Part shown: positions 1 through 12,075 of the stretch, one piece after another
How positions within the stretch are numbered: position 1 is the first letter of the stretch
Layout: each line of letters starts with the position of its first letter
Assembly: GCF_030297175.1 (NCBI RefSeq)
Contig: NZ_AP028070.1
Location: 3,410,001-3,474,000, forward strand
Direction of reading: 5' to 3'
Source of the DNA: Marinobacter sp. LA51
Lineage (GTDB): Bacteria; Pseudomonadota; Gammaproteobacteria; Pseudomonadales; Oleiphilaceae
Length of the DNA stretch: 64,000 bases
Made by a program: the position numbers and the translations under genes
Notes under the pieces: model-generated
Databases searched by the model: none
Seen by the model: only the letters and a program-made list of their open reading frames with translations
Told to the model about the DNA's origin: nothing

Positions 1-918
1 GATCAGCTCCAGGATACCGCCGATGTCTTCAACCCGGGCCTGCCGGATCTGTTCGTAGTTATCGCCGCTGACCAGCGTGCCCGAGCCGTCCCGGGTGAAC
101 ATTTCTTCCAGCAGGGCGCCGTCGTTCACATAGCTGATGATATGGGCGCGCCGAACGCCTTTCACACAGGCATCGCAGGCGGCTCGCAGCAGAGCCGCGT
201 CGTGGCCGGTCACGGCACCGGCGGAAAGGCGCTCAGAGGCCTGTCGGGCGGAGAGTTCACGGATCAGGCTACCGTCTTCTTCCAGCAAGCCCTGGTCGTC
301 GATAAACACCAGTAGCTTTTCGGCCTGCAAGGCCGCCGCCACCTGGCTGCCAACGTCTTCGTAAGACAGGTTGAAAGCATCGCCGGTGGGCGAATAGCCC
401 ATTGGCGGCAGCAACACGATGTGCCCCAACTCCAGCAGTTTCTCGATCCCGGCCACGTCCACCCGCCGGACCCGGCCGGTGTAGCCGAAATCGATGCCGT
501 CGAGCACGCCCACCGGCCGGGCCGCGACATAGTTACCACTGCTGACCCGAATACGGGCGTTGTGCATGGGGGAATTCACCAGCCCCATGGAGAGCTGGCT
601 TTCCAGAAACGCGCGCAGACCGCCAATGGCTTCCATCACCATCGGCAGCTGCTGTTCCGGGGTGATTCGCAGGCCCTGGGCGAACGAGGATTCGGCACCG
701 GCACCGTCAAGGCGGGTCTGGATTTGCGGACGGGCACCAAACGCCACCACCAATCGCACCCCAAGACTGCTCAACAACGCGATGTCGTGGATGATATTGA
801 TGAAGTTGCCGTGTTCAATGGCATCTCCGGGAATGGTCAACACCACCGTACGGCCGCGATGGGCATTAATGTAGGGGGATGAGTGGCGGAATCCGTGCAG
901 CCATTCGTTCGATTTCAA
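1..918 (-). CDS. argA: N-acetylglutamate synthase, partial (C-terminus beyond window)
   Basis: First enzyme of arginine biosynthesis, transferring acetyl from acetyl-CoA to glutamate. The gene reads leftward off the window, so only the first 306 codons are present. They cover the amino-acid-kinase-like domain, with segments such as INIIHDIALLSSLGVRLVVA and VLLPPMGYSPTGDAFNLSYE typical of ArgA. The C-terminal GNAT acetyltransferase domain should lie to the left. No ATG fits. The best start is a TTG at 918 with GGAG about 7 nt upstream; a second in-frame TTG lies 12 nt further up, and an in-frame stop follows shortly above. It sits 30 nt downstream of argE on the same strand and is probably cotranscribed with it. 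Feedback control by arginine is expected from the family and is not visible here. Confidence 0.93.
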   Translation of the reverse strand, partial: MKSNEWLHGFRHSSPYINAHRGRTVVLTIPGDAIEHGNFINIIHDIALLSSLGVRLVVAFGARPQIQTRLDGAGAESSFAQGLRITPEQQLPMVMEAIGGLRAFLESQLSMGLVNSPMHNARIRVSSGNYVAARPVGVLDGIDFGYTGRVRRVDVAGIEKLLELGHIVLLPPMGYSPTGDAFNLSYEDVGSQVAAALQAEKLLVFIDDQGLLEEDGSLIRELSARQASERLSAGAVTGHDAALLRAACDACVKGVRRAHIISYVNDGALLEEMFTRDGSGTLVSGDNYEQIRQARVEDIGGILELI

Positions 919-948
919 CCCGGTCTCCAAGTCAGTCGTTGCAGGCGT

Positions 949-2118
949 TTACAAGCAGAATTGTCTGATCAGACCCTTTAGGATCCGAATCGTCGGCTCC
1001 AGCTGGGCCAGCTCAATGTACTCATCAGGCTGGTGGGCCTGATCGATGGAGCCAGGGCCCATTACCAGGGTTTCCAGACCCAGTTTTTGCAGCCAGGGCG
1101 CCTCAGTGGCGAAGGCCACCGCATGGGCGGTATGACCGGTCAGTTTCTCGCAGGCCTTTACCAGGGCAGCATCGGCCGGCGTTTCAAACGGCGGCACGCC
1201 ATCGAATAGCGGCTCGAACTCCATGGTCAGCTCGCGGCGCTCGGCTACCGGCTGAACCTTGCTGAGAATGGCCTGGCGCAGGCTTTCCATGTCCATGCCC
1301 GGCAGTGGCCGCAGATCGAAATGCAGCTCGCACTGGGCGCAGATGCGATTGGGGTTATCGCCACCGTGAATACAGCCGAGATTCAGGGTTGGCACCTGAA
1401 CCTCGAAGTTCGGGTTGCGGTACTGCTCCTGCCACTGACCGCGCAGAGTCAACAGTTCAGACAGGGCTTCATGCATCCCTTCCAGGGCATTGCGACCGAG
1501 CGCCGGGTTCGAGGAGTGACCAGACTGGCCCTCGAACTTCAGGCGCTCCATCATGATGCCCTTGTGCATACGCACCGGCTTCAGGCTGGTGGGTTCGCCA
1601 ATCACCGCGTAACGGGCCTTGGGCTTGCCCGCCTCGGCGAGAGCCCGGGCCCCGTTCATGGAGCTTTCCTCATCGGCGGTCGCCAGCAGAATCAGAGGTT
1701 CCTTCAGCGGCGAACCGGCAAACTCCCGGGCGGCTTCGATAGCCAGGGCAAAAAAGCCTTTCATGTCACAGGTGCCCAACCCGTACCAACGGTTATCCCG
1801 CTCAGTCAGGGTGAACGGATCGCTGGTCCAGCGCTGGTCATCATAGGGTACCGTGTCGGTATGACCGGACAGCACCAACCCTCCCGGGCCACTGCCCAGG
1901 GTGGCAATCAGGTTGAACTTGCCGGGCATGCCCGGCACTTCCAGGATTTCGACAGCAAAGCCCAGCGGCTCCAGCCACTCTGCCAGGATCCGAACCACCG
2001 CTTCGTTGCTGTGATCCCACTTGGCCGAGGCACTGCTTATGGAAGGCAGGGAGATCAAACGCGTCAACATGTCCTTGACGCCCGGCACCGACGCAACATT
2101 TATTTCAGACTGCGACAT
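949..2118 (-). CDS. argE: Acetylornithine deacetylase
   Basis: Zinc hydrolase of the M20/ArgE family that releases acetate from N-acetylornithine in the linear arginine pathway. The 389-residue product has the M20 metal-site pattern: SGHTDTVP with H86 and D88, GTCDMKG with D118, and the catalytic TADEESS with E150-E151, followed by IGEPT. The start at 2118 is chosen because GGGGAG lies just upstream and the protein then begins MSQSEINVAS at family-typical length. The open frame continues upstream into the neighbouring gene, but that extension has no homology-like character. It sits between an unknown membrane protein and argA, all leftward. ArgE also belongs to a family with succinyl-diaminopimelate desuccinylase (DapE), but the arginine context supports ArgE. 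Confidence 0.92.
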   Translation of the reverse strand: MSQSEINVASVPGVKDMLTRLISLPSISSASAKWDHSNEAVVRILAEWLEPLGFAVEILEVPGMPGKFNLIATLGSGPGGLVLSGHTDTVPYDDQRWTSDPFTLTERDNRWYGLGTCDMKGFFALAIEAAREFAGSPLKEPLILLATADEESSMNGARALAEAGKPKARYAVIGEPTSLKPVRMHKGIMMERLKFEGQSGHSSNPALGRNALEGMHEALSELLTLRGQWQEQYRNPNFEVQVPTLNLGCIHGGDNPNRICAQCELHFDLRPLPGMDMESLRQAILSKVQPVAERRELTMEFEPLFDGVPPFETPADAALVKACEKLTGHTAHAVAFATEAPWLQKLGLETLVMGPGSIDQAHQPDEYIELAQLEPTIRILKGLIRQFCL

Positions 2119-2143
2119 ACACTCCCCTCGGACCCGATCCGGG

Positions 2144-3394
2144 TCACTGTTTGCGGCCGCGACGCCACACCTCAAAACCGGTAATGGCACGCGCCAGCAT
2201 TGGATACGCCACTTCACCGCCAGCCACGACCCGAGCGACTTCAAGCTCGCGCTCGCTAACGCTGACCAGCCGGCCTTCAACCACGTTGTCATTGGACAAG
2301 GTGACGCGCACCTGGCGCCCTATCCACTGACTGGCATTCTCAACCGAAGCAGCATACCACCCTTGCACCTCCGGGTTCTCCTGCTGTTCGGCGGGCTCAA
2401 CAGCACCCGGATCAGGCTCCGCGAGCACCGGTTCGGCTTCACTCAGGAACACATCGGGCACTGTGGCGCCGTTATACGCCACGGTCCAACCCGCACCCTC
2501 AGGCTCTTCGCTCACGGGCACAATCGGGATGCCAAAGGCGGGCGCTTGCGGCTGCACGGCTACCGTCATTTCGCCGCCTTCCAGTAGCCATTGCCGATAC
2601 AGCGCCAGCAGTTGCCGGCTCGCGCTCAGGCCCCGAGCTTTGAGACCTTGCTGAAAGGCGGCCAGAGTCTGGTCGGCCCAGGCTGAGGGCTCCAGTCCCG
2701 CCTCACGGGCGCAGTAGGCAGCCACCCGGCGCATCAAACCACCATCGCGCAGGGTCACGGTCATGGCCTCTGCGGTGCTATCGAGTACGCGCTCGGGGTC
2801 AATCACATCAATACGGGCATCGGGCCATTGCAGCTCCAGGCTACCGGTACCCGCCGTGTTGAGCTCGGCGTAAACACCGTCGGCGCGTTGCCGAATCAGG
2901 ACTTCGCCGCCCAATGCGGTGATCCCCATACGCATCAGGTCGCCACTGCCCAGCTGCTGGCGGGGATCCGGCGCGCAGGACAGGGTCATCAGCGTGGGCT
3001 CACCCCTGCTGTTCTGACCTTCGGCTGTGACCCAGTTGCGGAACATGGTGGCCTCGAGTACCAACCCCAGCCCGTCGGCCTGCAAGGTCCAGCTGTTCGG
3101 CAATGTGCCCGGGTCCATCAGGGCCGAAGCCAGATCCAGAGGCGATCCAGCATCGAACTCAAGGCGACCGATTTCCAGGGGACGGGTCAACCGGAAATCC
3201 TGCCAACTGCTGCCGGACAACACCACCCGGCCGTCAATGCCCGAACTGATGGCGCCGCGCTCGATCACGCCGTACGACTCCAGAGCGGACCGGGCCTCGG
3301 CCAGACGCTGGTCGGTCAACCACCAGACCCCGGCCTTGAACACCACAAAGCCGCCCAGGCCGAGCACAACCAGCAGTTTCAGCAGGCGCTTCAT
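2144..3394 (-). CDS. Unknown membrane-anchored protein with Sm-like C-terminal segment
   Basis: I do not recognise a named family. The 416-residue product starts with MKRLLKLLVVLGLGGFVVFK, a single hydrophobic anchor (about residues 4-21) after a basic start, so most of the chain is probably periplasmic. The middle is a beta-rich region with alternating polar residues. A proline/glutamate-rich linker (about residues 300-345) leads to a C-terminal 60-residue segment (about 350-410, WIGRQVRVTLSNDNVVEGRL onward) that resembles an Sm/LSM beta-barrel: V-V-L-x-(D/N) with G-x-L, then a VAYPMLARAITGFEVW strand. It lies between argB and argE, 25 nt from each neighbour, so it is in the same transcript. 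Function is unknown; arginine metabolism is suggested only by position. Confidence 0.75.
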   Translation of the reverse strand: MKRLLKLLVVLGLGGFVVFKAGVWWLTDQRLAEARSALESYGVIERGAISSGIDGRVVLSGSSWQDFRLTRPLEIGRLEFDAGSPLDLASALMDPGTLPNSWTLQADGLGLVLEATMFRNWVTAEGQNSRGEPTLMTLSCAPDPRQQLGSGDLMRMGITALGGEVLIRQRADGVYAELNTAGTGSLELQWPDARIDVIDPERVLDSTAEAMTVTLRDGGLMRRVAAYCAREAGLEPSAWADQTLAAFQQGLKARGLSASRQLLALYRQWLLEGGEMTVAVQPQAPAFGIPIVPVSEEPEGAGWTVAYNGATVPDVFLSEAEPVLAEPDPGAVEPAEQQENPEVQGWYAASVENASQWIGRQVRVTLSNDNVVEGRLVSVSERELEVARVVAGGEVAYPMLARAITGFEVWRRGRKQ

Positions 3395-3418
3395 CCAGAG
3401 ACTCCTCGTACCAGGCGT

Positions 3419-6990
<3,572 letters not shown>

Positions 6991-7082
6991 AATCCTTCCT
7001 GCTGTTGTATTTTTTATCCTGAACTCGCACGTTGCGCTCAGTATAGACGCCGGTCTGGGGTTGTGCGTGGCAGGGCCGCGAC

Positions 7083-7544
7083 TCAGTGGGTACCGGTCGA
7101 CCCAAAGCCGCCCTCACCGCGGTCACTGGCATCGAATTCTGACACCACTTCGAAATCCGCCTGCACCACCGGCACCAGAACCAGCTGGGCAATGCGCTCT
7201 CCCACCTCGATGGTGAACGTGGTCTGGCCACGGTTCCAGCAGGACACCATGAGCTCACCCTGATAGTCGGAATCGATCAGCCCGACCAGGTTACCCAGTA
7301 CGATGCCGTGCTTATGACCGAGTCCGCTACGCGGAAGGATCATCGCCGCCAGGGCCGGATCCCCGATATGAATCGACAAGCCGGTTTTGATCAGCTGGGT
7401 CTGACCCGGTTCAAGGGTCAGAGGCTGGTCGAGGCAGGCCCGGAGGTCCAGACCGGCAGAGCCATCGGTGGCGTATTCCGGGAACGCAATCTGCTGGCCA
7501 ATACGTTCATCCAGTATCCGCACCTGAAGTTTTTTGGTGGTCAT
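7083..7544 (-). CDS. dut: dUTP diphosphatase
   Basis: Hydrolyses dUTP to dUMP, keeping uracil out of DNA and supplying dTMP precursor. The 153-residue protein has the trimeric dUTPase motifs: motif 1 in [12 protein letters not shown], motif 2 [15 protein letters not shown], motif 3 near [11 protein letters not shown], motif 4 GERIAQLV and the C-terminal arm RGEGGFGST that closes over the active site. It is 37 nt downstream of coaBC and about 90 nt upstream of algC, all leftward; this coaBC–dut–algC–argB order is the same as in Pseudomonas. The ribosome-binding site (AGGA) is modest. Length is standard for the family. Confidence 0.97.
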   Translation of the reverse strand: MTTKKLQVRILDERIGQQIAFPEYATDGSAGLDLRACLDQPLTLEPGQTQLIKTGLSIHIGDPALAAMILPRSGLGHKHGIVLGNLVGLIDSDYQGELMVSCWNRGQTTFTIEVGERIAQLVLVPVVQADFEVVSEFDASDRGEGGFGSTGTH

Positions 7545-7580
7545 AATCGTCCTATTACTGAAAGAGGAAGCGGTTCGAGC

Positions 7581-8783
7581 TCAGCCCGCCGCCTGGTGAA
7601 GATGTTCGCCGACCAATGCCATCAGGCGATCGGCAATTCGTTGCTTGCTGTCCGGCCCGATCGACGCCTGCCCCTCCGGCCAGAACACCGTCACCGCGTT
7701 GTTGTCACTGTTGAAGCCGAGCCCCGGCACCGAGACGTCGTTGGCGACAATCATCCGGAGCTTCTTACGCTGCATCTTGTCGATGGCGTACCGGGCCACG
7801 TCGGTGGTTTCGGCGGCAAAGCCCACGGTAAAGGGCGCATCGGCCCTGGCGGCAATGGTGGCCAGGGTGTCCGGATTACGCACCAGCGACAGCGCCATCT
7901 GCTCGCTGGATTTCTTGATCTTGTCGGGCTCGCAGCTCTGTGGCCGGTAATCGGCGACCGCCGCACTGGCGATAAACAGGTCGCAGCCGGCATCGACCGC
8001 GTCTGACGACGCCTGAAGCATGTCCGCAGCGGTCGTCACATTGCGCACCTCGACACCGGACGGCGCCGGTATGGCAACCGGACCGCTGATAAGCACCACC
8101 TCTGCACCAGCATCCCGGGCGGCCGCGGCCAAGGCGTAGCCCATCTTTCCGGAACTGTGGTTGCTGATGTAGCGCACCGGGTCAATCGGCTCTCGAGTCG
8201 GCCCGGCGGTAATCACCACTCGTTTGCCCGTCAGGGCACCGGTAGACGGCTGGCCGGCGACCAATCCGGCCAGCACCAGCGGCTCCAGCATCCGCCCCGG
8301 ACCGGTATCGCCACAGGCCTGCTCACCCTGGTCCGGCCCCCACAGCGTAATCTGCGGATCGTCCTGCAATAACCGGAGATTGCGCTGGGTGCGGCGATTG
8401 CCCCACATCGCCTGATTCATCGCCGGCGCAACAGCAATCGGCGCTTCGGTGGCACAGCACAGGGTAGTCAGCAGATCATCGGCCATGCCATTGGCCAGGC
8501 GAGCGATAAAATCCGCCGAGGCCGGTGCGATAACCACCTGATCCGCCCATTTCGCCAATTCGATGTGCCCCATGCCGGCTTCGGCCTCCGGGTCCAGCAA
8601 CGAGGTCCGAACCGGCTCGCCACTGAGGGCCTGGAAGGTCAGCGGAGTGACAAAGGCCTCGGCACCGCGGGTCATGACTACCCTCACGCTGTGGCCAGCC
8701 TTTTTCAGCAGACGAACAAGCTCTGCGCTCTTATAGGCAGCAATACCGCCGGTAATGCCCAGCAGAATTCGTTTGGCGGCCAT
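7581..8783 (-). CDS. coaBC: Bifunctional phosphopantothenoylcysteine decarboxylase/phosphopantothenate–cysteine ligase
   Basis: Carries out two successive steps of coenzyme A synthesis: ligation of cysteine to 4'-phosphopantothenate (CoaB) and FMN-dependent decarboxylation (CoaC). The 400-residue product shows CoaC first: LLGITGGIAAYKSAELVR, catalytic H73 in MGHIELAKWAD, PAMNQAMW at 120-127 and C157 in QACGDTGPGRM. CoaB follows from about residue 185, with ITAGPTREPIDPVRYISNHS and SGKMGYALA. GGAG lies upstream of the ATG at 8783. It is divergent from radC and begins the leftward coaBC–dut–algC–argB series. Another CoA gene, coaD, occurs separately at 23113. Confidence 0.96.
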   Translation of the reverse strand: MAAKRILLGITGGIAAYKSAELVRLLKKAGHSVRVVMTRGAEAFVTPLTFQALSGEPVRTSLLDPEAEAGMGHIELAKWADQVVIAPASADFIARLANGMADDLLTTLCCATEAPIAVAPAMNQAMWGNRRTQRNLRLLQDDPQITLWGPDQGEQACGDTGPGRMLEPLVLAGLVAGQPSTGALTGKRVVITAGPTREPIDPVRYISNHSSGKMGYALAAAARDAGAEVVLISGPVAIPAPSGVEVRNVTTAADMLQASSDAVDAGCDLFIASAAVADYRPQSCEPDKIKKSSEQMALSLVRNPDTLATIAARADAPFTVGFAAETTDVARYAIDKMQRKKLRMIVANDVSVPGLGFNSDNNAVTVFWPEGQASIGPDSKQRIADRLMALVGEHLHQAAG

Positions 8784-8877
8784 AGGGGCTCCGTATCTTC
8801 ATAAAAAGAAAGGCTTATAAGATAGCATGCTCAGGCGCCACAGACAGCCTGCAAGCGTGGCCCGTCGTTTACCGATT

Positions 8878-8895
8878 GTTACTTTTTAAAGTAAC
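8878..8895. promoter_or_regulatory. 18-bp palindrome between coaBC and radC
   Basis: GTTACTTTTTAAAGTAAC is an inverted repeat of two 8-nt arms around TT, followed by another GTAACC at 8903. It lies in the 181-bp divergent gap between coaBC and radC, about 70 bp before radC. It could be an operator or a short hairpin; no regulator is assigned. Confidence 0.35.
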
Positions 8896-8964
8896 CTTTG
8901 TAACCTCAAATCGAGGCCGACGCAGGATGCGTCTGGAGCCACCAAGAACCTGCAAGGAAAGCGT

Positions 8965-9639
8965 ATGAACACCTCCTCCTGGCGCCCGGACGAGCGCCCC
9001 CGGGAACGGCTGCTCGCCCATGGCGCCGACAGCCTGTCGGACGCCGAACTACTGGCCATCTTCCTGCGCACCGGCACCACCGGCATACCGGTGATGACTA
9101 TGGCACGCACTCTGATCAACCGATTTGGCAGCCTGCGCGGCCTGATGACCGCCTCCCGCAGCCAATTCTGTGACACCAAGGGACTGGGTACCGCCAAATA
9201 CGCCCAGGTCCAGGCCGCCATGGAGATGGCCCGGCGGGTGATGGATGAACCACTACGCCAGGGCGACCCGTTGCGCTCGCCGGACGACACCCGGCGATTC
9301 CTGACCAGCCGGCTCGGCACCTACCCCCACGAAGTCTTCGCCGGCCTGTTTCTCGACAACCGGCATCGGGTTATCCAATACCGGGAGCTGTTCCGTGGCA
9401 CCATTGACGGCGCCGCAGTGTACCCCCGCGAGGTGGTGCGCCAGGCCCTGGAGGACAATGCCGCCGCTGTTATCTTTGCCCACAACCACCCGTCCGGGGT
9501 GGCCGAACCGAGCGAGGCGGACGTGGCCCTGACCCGGCGCTTGAAAGAGGCACTGACTCTGGTCGATATCAGGGTTCTTGACCATATGGTTGTCGGCCAC
9601 GGTGAGGTAGTATCACTGGCTGAACGGGGGCTGATGTAA
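8965..9639 (+). CDS. radC: RadC family JAB/MPN-domain protein
   Basis: Conserved bacterial protein once linked to DNA repair; its true role is unsettled. The 224-residue product has an N-terminal helix-hairpin-helix-like region (about 20-90, with [14 protein letters not shown] and [20 protein letters not shown]) and a C-terminal JAB1/MPN metalloprotease-like domain with the JAMM pattern HNHPSG (H173, H175), S-x-A-D with D186, and E164-type acid upstream. All metal ligands are present, so the gene is intact. It is divergent from coaBC and followed by rpmB, the order known from Pseudomonas and E. coli. Length is normal. Confidence 0.95.
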   Translation: MNTSSWRPDERPRERLLAHGADSLSDAELLAIFLRTGTTGIPVMTMARTLINRFGSLRGLMTASRSQFCDTKGLGTAKYAQVQAAMEMARRVMDEPLRQGDPLRSPDDTRRFLTSRLGTYPHEVFAGLFLDNRHRVIQYRELFRGTIDGAAVYPREVVRQALEDNAAAVIFAHNHPSGVAEPSEADVALTRRLKEALTLVDIRVLDHMVVGHGEVVSLAERGLM

Positions 9640-9687
9640 TTGCCCGAACCATTGCGCCGGGAAACTGGCCAAATTCCCAACAATTTT

Positions 9688-9716
9688 TTGCGTTGGGGGG
9701 CGAGTTCTGGTATAAA
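9688..9716 (+). promoter_or_regulatory. Sigma-70 promoter for rpmB-rpmG
   Basis: TTGCGT at 9688-9693, a 17-nt spacer and TATAAA at 9711-9716 form a good sigma-70 promoter in the 217-bp gap between radC and rpmB. The start would be near 9723, giving a leader of about 130 nt before rpmB. Confidence 0.7.
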
Positions 9717-9856
9717 AGCGTCCCTTTCTGGCGGCGTCTGGCGAGCAGCGTTCAGTTTAGAGGCGCGAAACAGGGGCGTTAGCGTTCCTTAGCAACCAGA
9801 GACGCATTTAAAACGAATTTGTACTATAGAGACCATTGCTCAGGTCGGAGGCAAGT

Positions 9857-10093
9857 ATGTCCAGAGTTTGTCAGGTTACCGGTAAGCGTCCGCTATCAGG
9901 TAACAATGTTTCCCACGCGATGAACCACACTCGTCGTCGTTTTCTGCCGAATCTGCAGAACCACCGTTTCTGGGTTGAGTCCGAGAAGCGTTTCGTGAAG
10001 CTGCGCGTATCCACCAAGGGCATGCGCATCATCGACAAAAAAGGCATTGACGCTGTGCTGGCAGACCTTCGTGCCCGCGGCGAGAAATTTTAA
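9857..10093 (+). CDS. rpmB: 50S ribosomal protein L28
   Basis: Large-subunit ribosomal protein, 78 residues. [20 protein letters not shown] and the basic [17 protein letters not shown] are diagnostic of L28. The start at 9857 is fixed by GGAGG about 9 nt upstream; an in-frame ATG 21 nt earlier would add non-homologous residues. It is followed after 11 nt by rpmG, the usual pair, under a shared promoter, and the pair ends at a strong terminator. Confidence 0.98.
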   Translation: MSRVCQVTGKRPLSGNNVSHAMNHTRRRFLPNLQNHRFWVESEKRFVKLRVSTKGMRIIDKKGIDAVLADLRARGEKF

Positions 10094-10104
10094 GGAGCCG
10101 CATC

Positions 10105-10260
10105 ATGCGCGAGAAAATCAAGCTGGTATCATCAGCAGGCACTGGTCACTTCTACACGACCAAAAAGAACAAGCGTAACACTCCGGAAAAGATCGAGATC
10201 AAAAAGTATGATCCGGTTGTCCGCAAGCACGTTGCGTACAAGGAAGCCAAGATCAAGTAA
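10105..10260 (+). CDS. rpmG: 50S ribosomal protein L33
   Basis: Large-subunit ribosomal protein of 51 residues, [20 protein letters not shown] at the start and [11 protein letters not shown] at the end, nearly the same as the E. coli protein. It lacks the CxxC pairs of zinc-binding L33, so it is the zinc-independent form. AAGGAG precedes the ATG at 10105. It is cotranscribed with rpmB, 11 nt away. Confidence 0.98.
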   Translation: MREKIKLVSSAGTGHFYTTKKNKRNTPEKIEIKKYDPVVRKHVAYKEAKIK

Positions 10261-10279
10261 TCATTGATCCGGCATCCAC

Positions 10280-10311
10280 AAAAAAACCCGGCCTTGCGCC
10301 GGGTTTTTTTG
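10280..10311. terminator. Bidirectional rho-independent terminator
   Basis: An A-run, CCCGGC, loop CTTGC-like, GCCGGG and a run of seven T form a strong hairpin just after rpmG. The symmetrical A and T runs let it also stop the leftward gene ending at 10340. Confidence 0.93.
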
Positions 10312-10339
10312 TGCCTGATATTCTATACCTGAACCGAAA

Positions 10340-11200
10340 CTAGAAAGTCTCCAAATACCCTTTCGGCAGCGCCACATCCATAGCGATAGGCAGGTGGTCC
10401 GAAACCGGGTAACTCACCACTTCTGACCGGCGGATTTCCAGCGACGGACTCACCAGAATATGATCCAACGCCTTTTCCGGCCGCCAACTTGGGAAACTGT
10501 GCGCCGACTCCGGAAGCGGGATCAGATCGGTTTCCTTTAACGGGGTCTGGGTCAGCAACTCTTCGGCGTGATTATTCATATCCCCCATCAGCACCACATG
10601 CTGGTAGTCGGCGATCAGCTCGCGAATGTAGCCGAGCTGGCGCTGCTGCGCCGCCTTACTCAGCGACAGGTGCATCAGCACCAACACCAGCGGATCATCC
10701 TCAGAGCCATAGCGGGCAATAATGGCGCCTCGCCCCGGAATCAATCCGGGCAATTTGTGCTCGGTGACATCCAGCGGCCGGAAACGACTCAGCAAACCGT
10801 TGCTGTGCTGGGCGATCTGCCCGAGATTGCGATTCAGCTGCTGGTACCAGTAGGGAATACCCGCCGCTTCGGCCAGATACTGAACCTGATTGATGTAACC
10901 ACTGCGCAGGCTGCCGCCGTCGCACTCCTGCAACGCGACCACGTCGTAGTTACCAATCAGATGGGCAATGCGGTCCAGGGTCTGAATCCGGTTGCGGTGA
11001 GGCAGGATGTGCTGCCAGCTGCGGGTCAGATAGTGCCGATAGGATGAGGTATTGATGCCAACCTGGATATTGAAGGTCAGCAACCGGATGTGTCGGTGGG
11101 GCTCAAACTCCGGAACATGCTCAAAGCCCGAGCAAGTACTGCGAGACGTATCAACCGCTTTCGCCGTCCCGCTGAACTGCTTACGGATTCGCTTGTACAT
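10340..11200 (-). CDS. Endonuclease/exonuclease/phosphatase family protein
   Basis: A 286-residue protein of the EEP fold (DNase I, exonuclease III, phosphoinositide phosphatases). The conserved metal and catalytic positions are visible: N44 in LLTFNIQVG, E92 in DVVALQECDGG, GDMNNHAEE (phosphate-binding Asp and Asn), and the C-terminal LDHILVSPSLE and VSDHLPIAM that supply the catalytic Asp and His. There is no clear signal peptide. The ATG at 11200 follows GGGGCAGG; the frame could open at a TTG 36 nt earlier (11236). It converges on rpmG and lies 45-80 nt downstream of dsbA on the same strand. Substrate is unknown; the family covers nucleases and lipid phosphatases, so no specific role is given. 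Confidence 0.88.
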   Translation of the reverse strand: MYKRIRKQFSGTAKAVDTSRSTCSGFEHVPEFEPHRHIRLLTFNIQVGINTSSYRHYLTRSWQHILPHRNRIQTLDRIAHLIGNYDVVALQECDGGSLRSGYINQVQYLAEAAGIPYWYQQLNRNLGQIAQHSNGLLSRFRPLDVTEHKLPGLIPGRGAIIARYGSEDDPLVLVLMHLSLSKAAQQRQLGYIRELIADYQHVVLMGDMNNHAEELLTQTPLKETDLIPLPESAHSFPSWRPEKALDHILVSPSLEIRRSEVVSYPVSDHLPIAMDVALPKGYLETF

Positions 11201-11281
11201 GCTGCCTGCCCCACTCTTCTCTCGAAGGTTCCGCAACCCGAAGGCGAAGATTCCGCGACCCGAAGGCCGCGGACGACCCCG

Positions 11282-11914
11282 TTACTTCGCTTCACGCTCC
11301 TTGGCGACCAGGTAATCGACAACGTCCAGGGCTGCCTCGTGACTGCCGGCCATGGAAGCGCTCACTTTGTATTTGCCATTTACCAGCATAGTTGGAACAC
11401 CGGTGATGCGCGCCCCACGAATTTTCGCCTGGGCTTGCTGCATCCGGGCGTTCACACCAAAGCTCTGGTAGTTCTTCAGGAACGCCTCACCATCGACACC
11501 ATGGCCGGCCACGAAGTCCGCCAGTGCCTCCGGAGTGTTCAGCTGACGGCGCTCGCCGGCCAGGGCATCAAACAGTGCGTCATGCACCTTGTGCAGCTCA
11601 CCCATGGCATCAAGCGCGTAGTAAGCGCGGGCATGGGGCTCCCAGGAACGGCCAAGGGCGGCCGGCAACATCACGAACTCGACATCGTCGGCCATGTCTT
11701 CTTCCCAGGCCTCAACCACCGGCTTGAAGTTGTAGCAGTGCGGGCAGCCATACCAAAACACCTCAGCCACTTCGATCTTGCCGTTGTCGTCGGTGCGAAC
11801 CGGCGTATCCAGTTTCTGATAGTGAGTTCCCTCTTCCCAGGTTTCGGCACTGGCCGGGGCACCAAAGGCAAACATCGCAGCCAGGAAAGCTGCTGCTCCA
11901 AGTGTTCTGATCAT
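11282..11914 (-). CDS. dsbA: Periplasmic thiol:disulfide oxidoreductase DsbA
   Basis: Introduces disulfide bonds into exported proteins. The 210-residue precursor has a signal peptide ending around A23 (GAPASAE), then a thioredoxin fold with the active site FWYGCPHCYNF (C57-P-H-C60, the DsbA dipeptide PH) and the cis-proline loop ITGVPTMLVNGKY near residue 170. It lies downstream of the cytochrome c4 gene on the same strand with a terminator in between, so it probably has its own promoter in 11915-12020. The pairing of cytochrome c4 and dsbA is common in pseudomonads. Length is standard. Confidence 0.96.
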   Translation of the reverse strand: MIRTLGAAAFLAAMFAFGAPASAETWEEGTHYQKLDTPVRTDDNGKIEVAEVFWYGCPHCYNFKPVVEAWEEDMADDVEFVMLPAALGRSWEPHARAYYALDAMGELHKVHDALFDALAGERRQLNTPEALADFVAGHGVDGEAFLKNYQSFGVNARMQQAQAKIRGARITGVPTMLVNGKYKVSASMAGSHEAALDVVDYLVAKEREAK

Positions 11915-12025
11915 TGGACATCTCCGATATCGTGAAGTCGTAAGTGTGAGGGATTATGACCCAGCCAGCGGAAAAAGTTCCACAGACAGAGTAAATCGCC
12001 GGGTTACAGAGCCGTAAGCAATAAA

Positions 12026-12047
12026 AAACCCCGCCTGAGGCGGGGTC
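12026..12047 (-). terminator. Rho-independent terminator after the cytochrome c4 gene
   Basis: On the minus strand ACCCCGCC, loop TCA, GGCGGGGT and a TTTTTTA tract follow the cytochrome c4 stop by about 30 nt. It separates that gene from dsbA. Confidence 0.92.
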
Positions 12048-12075
12048 TTTGGAGTCTCGGCTAGACGCTGTTCAA

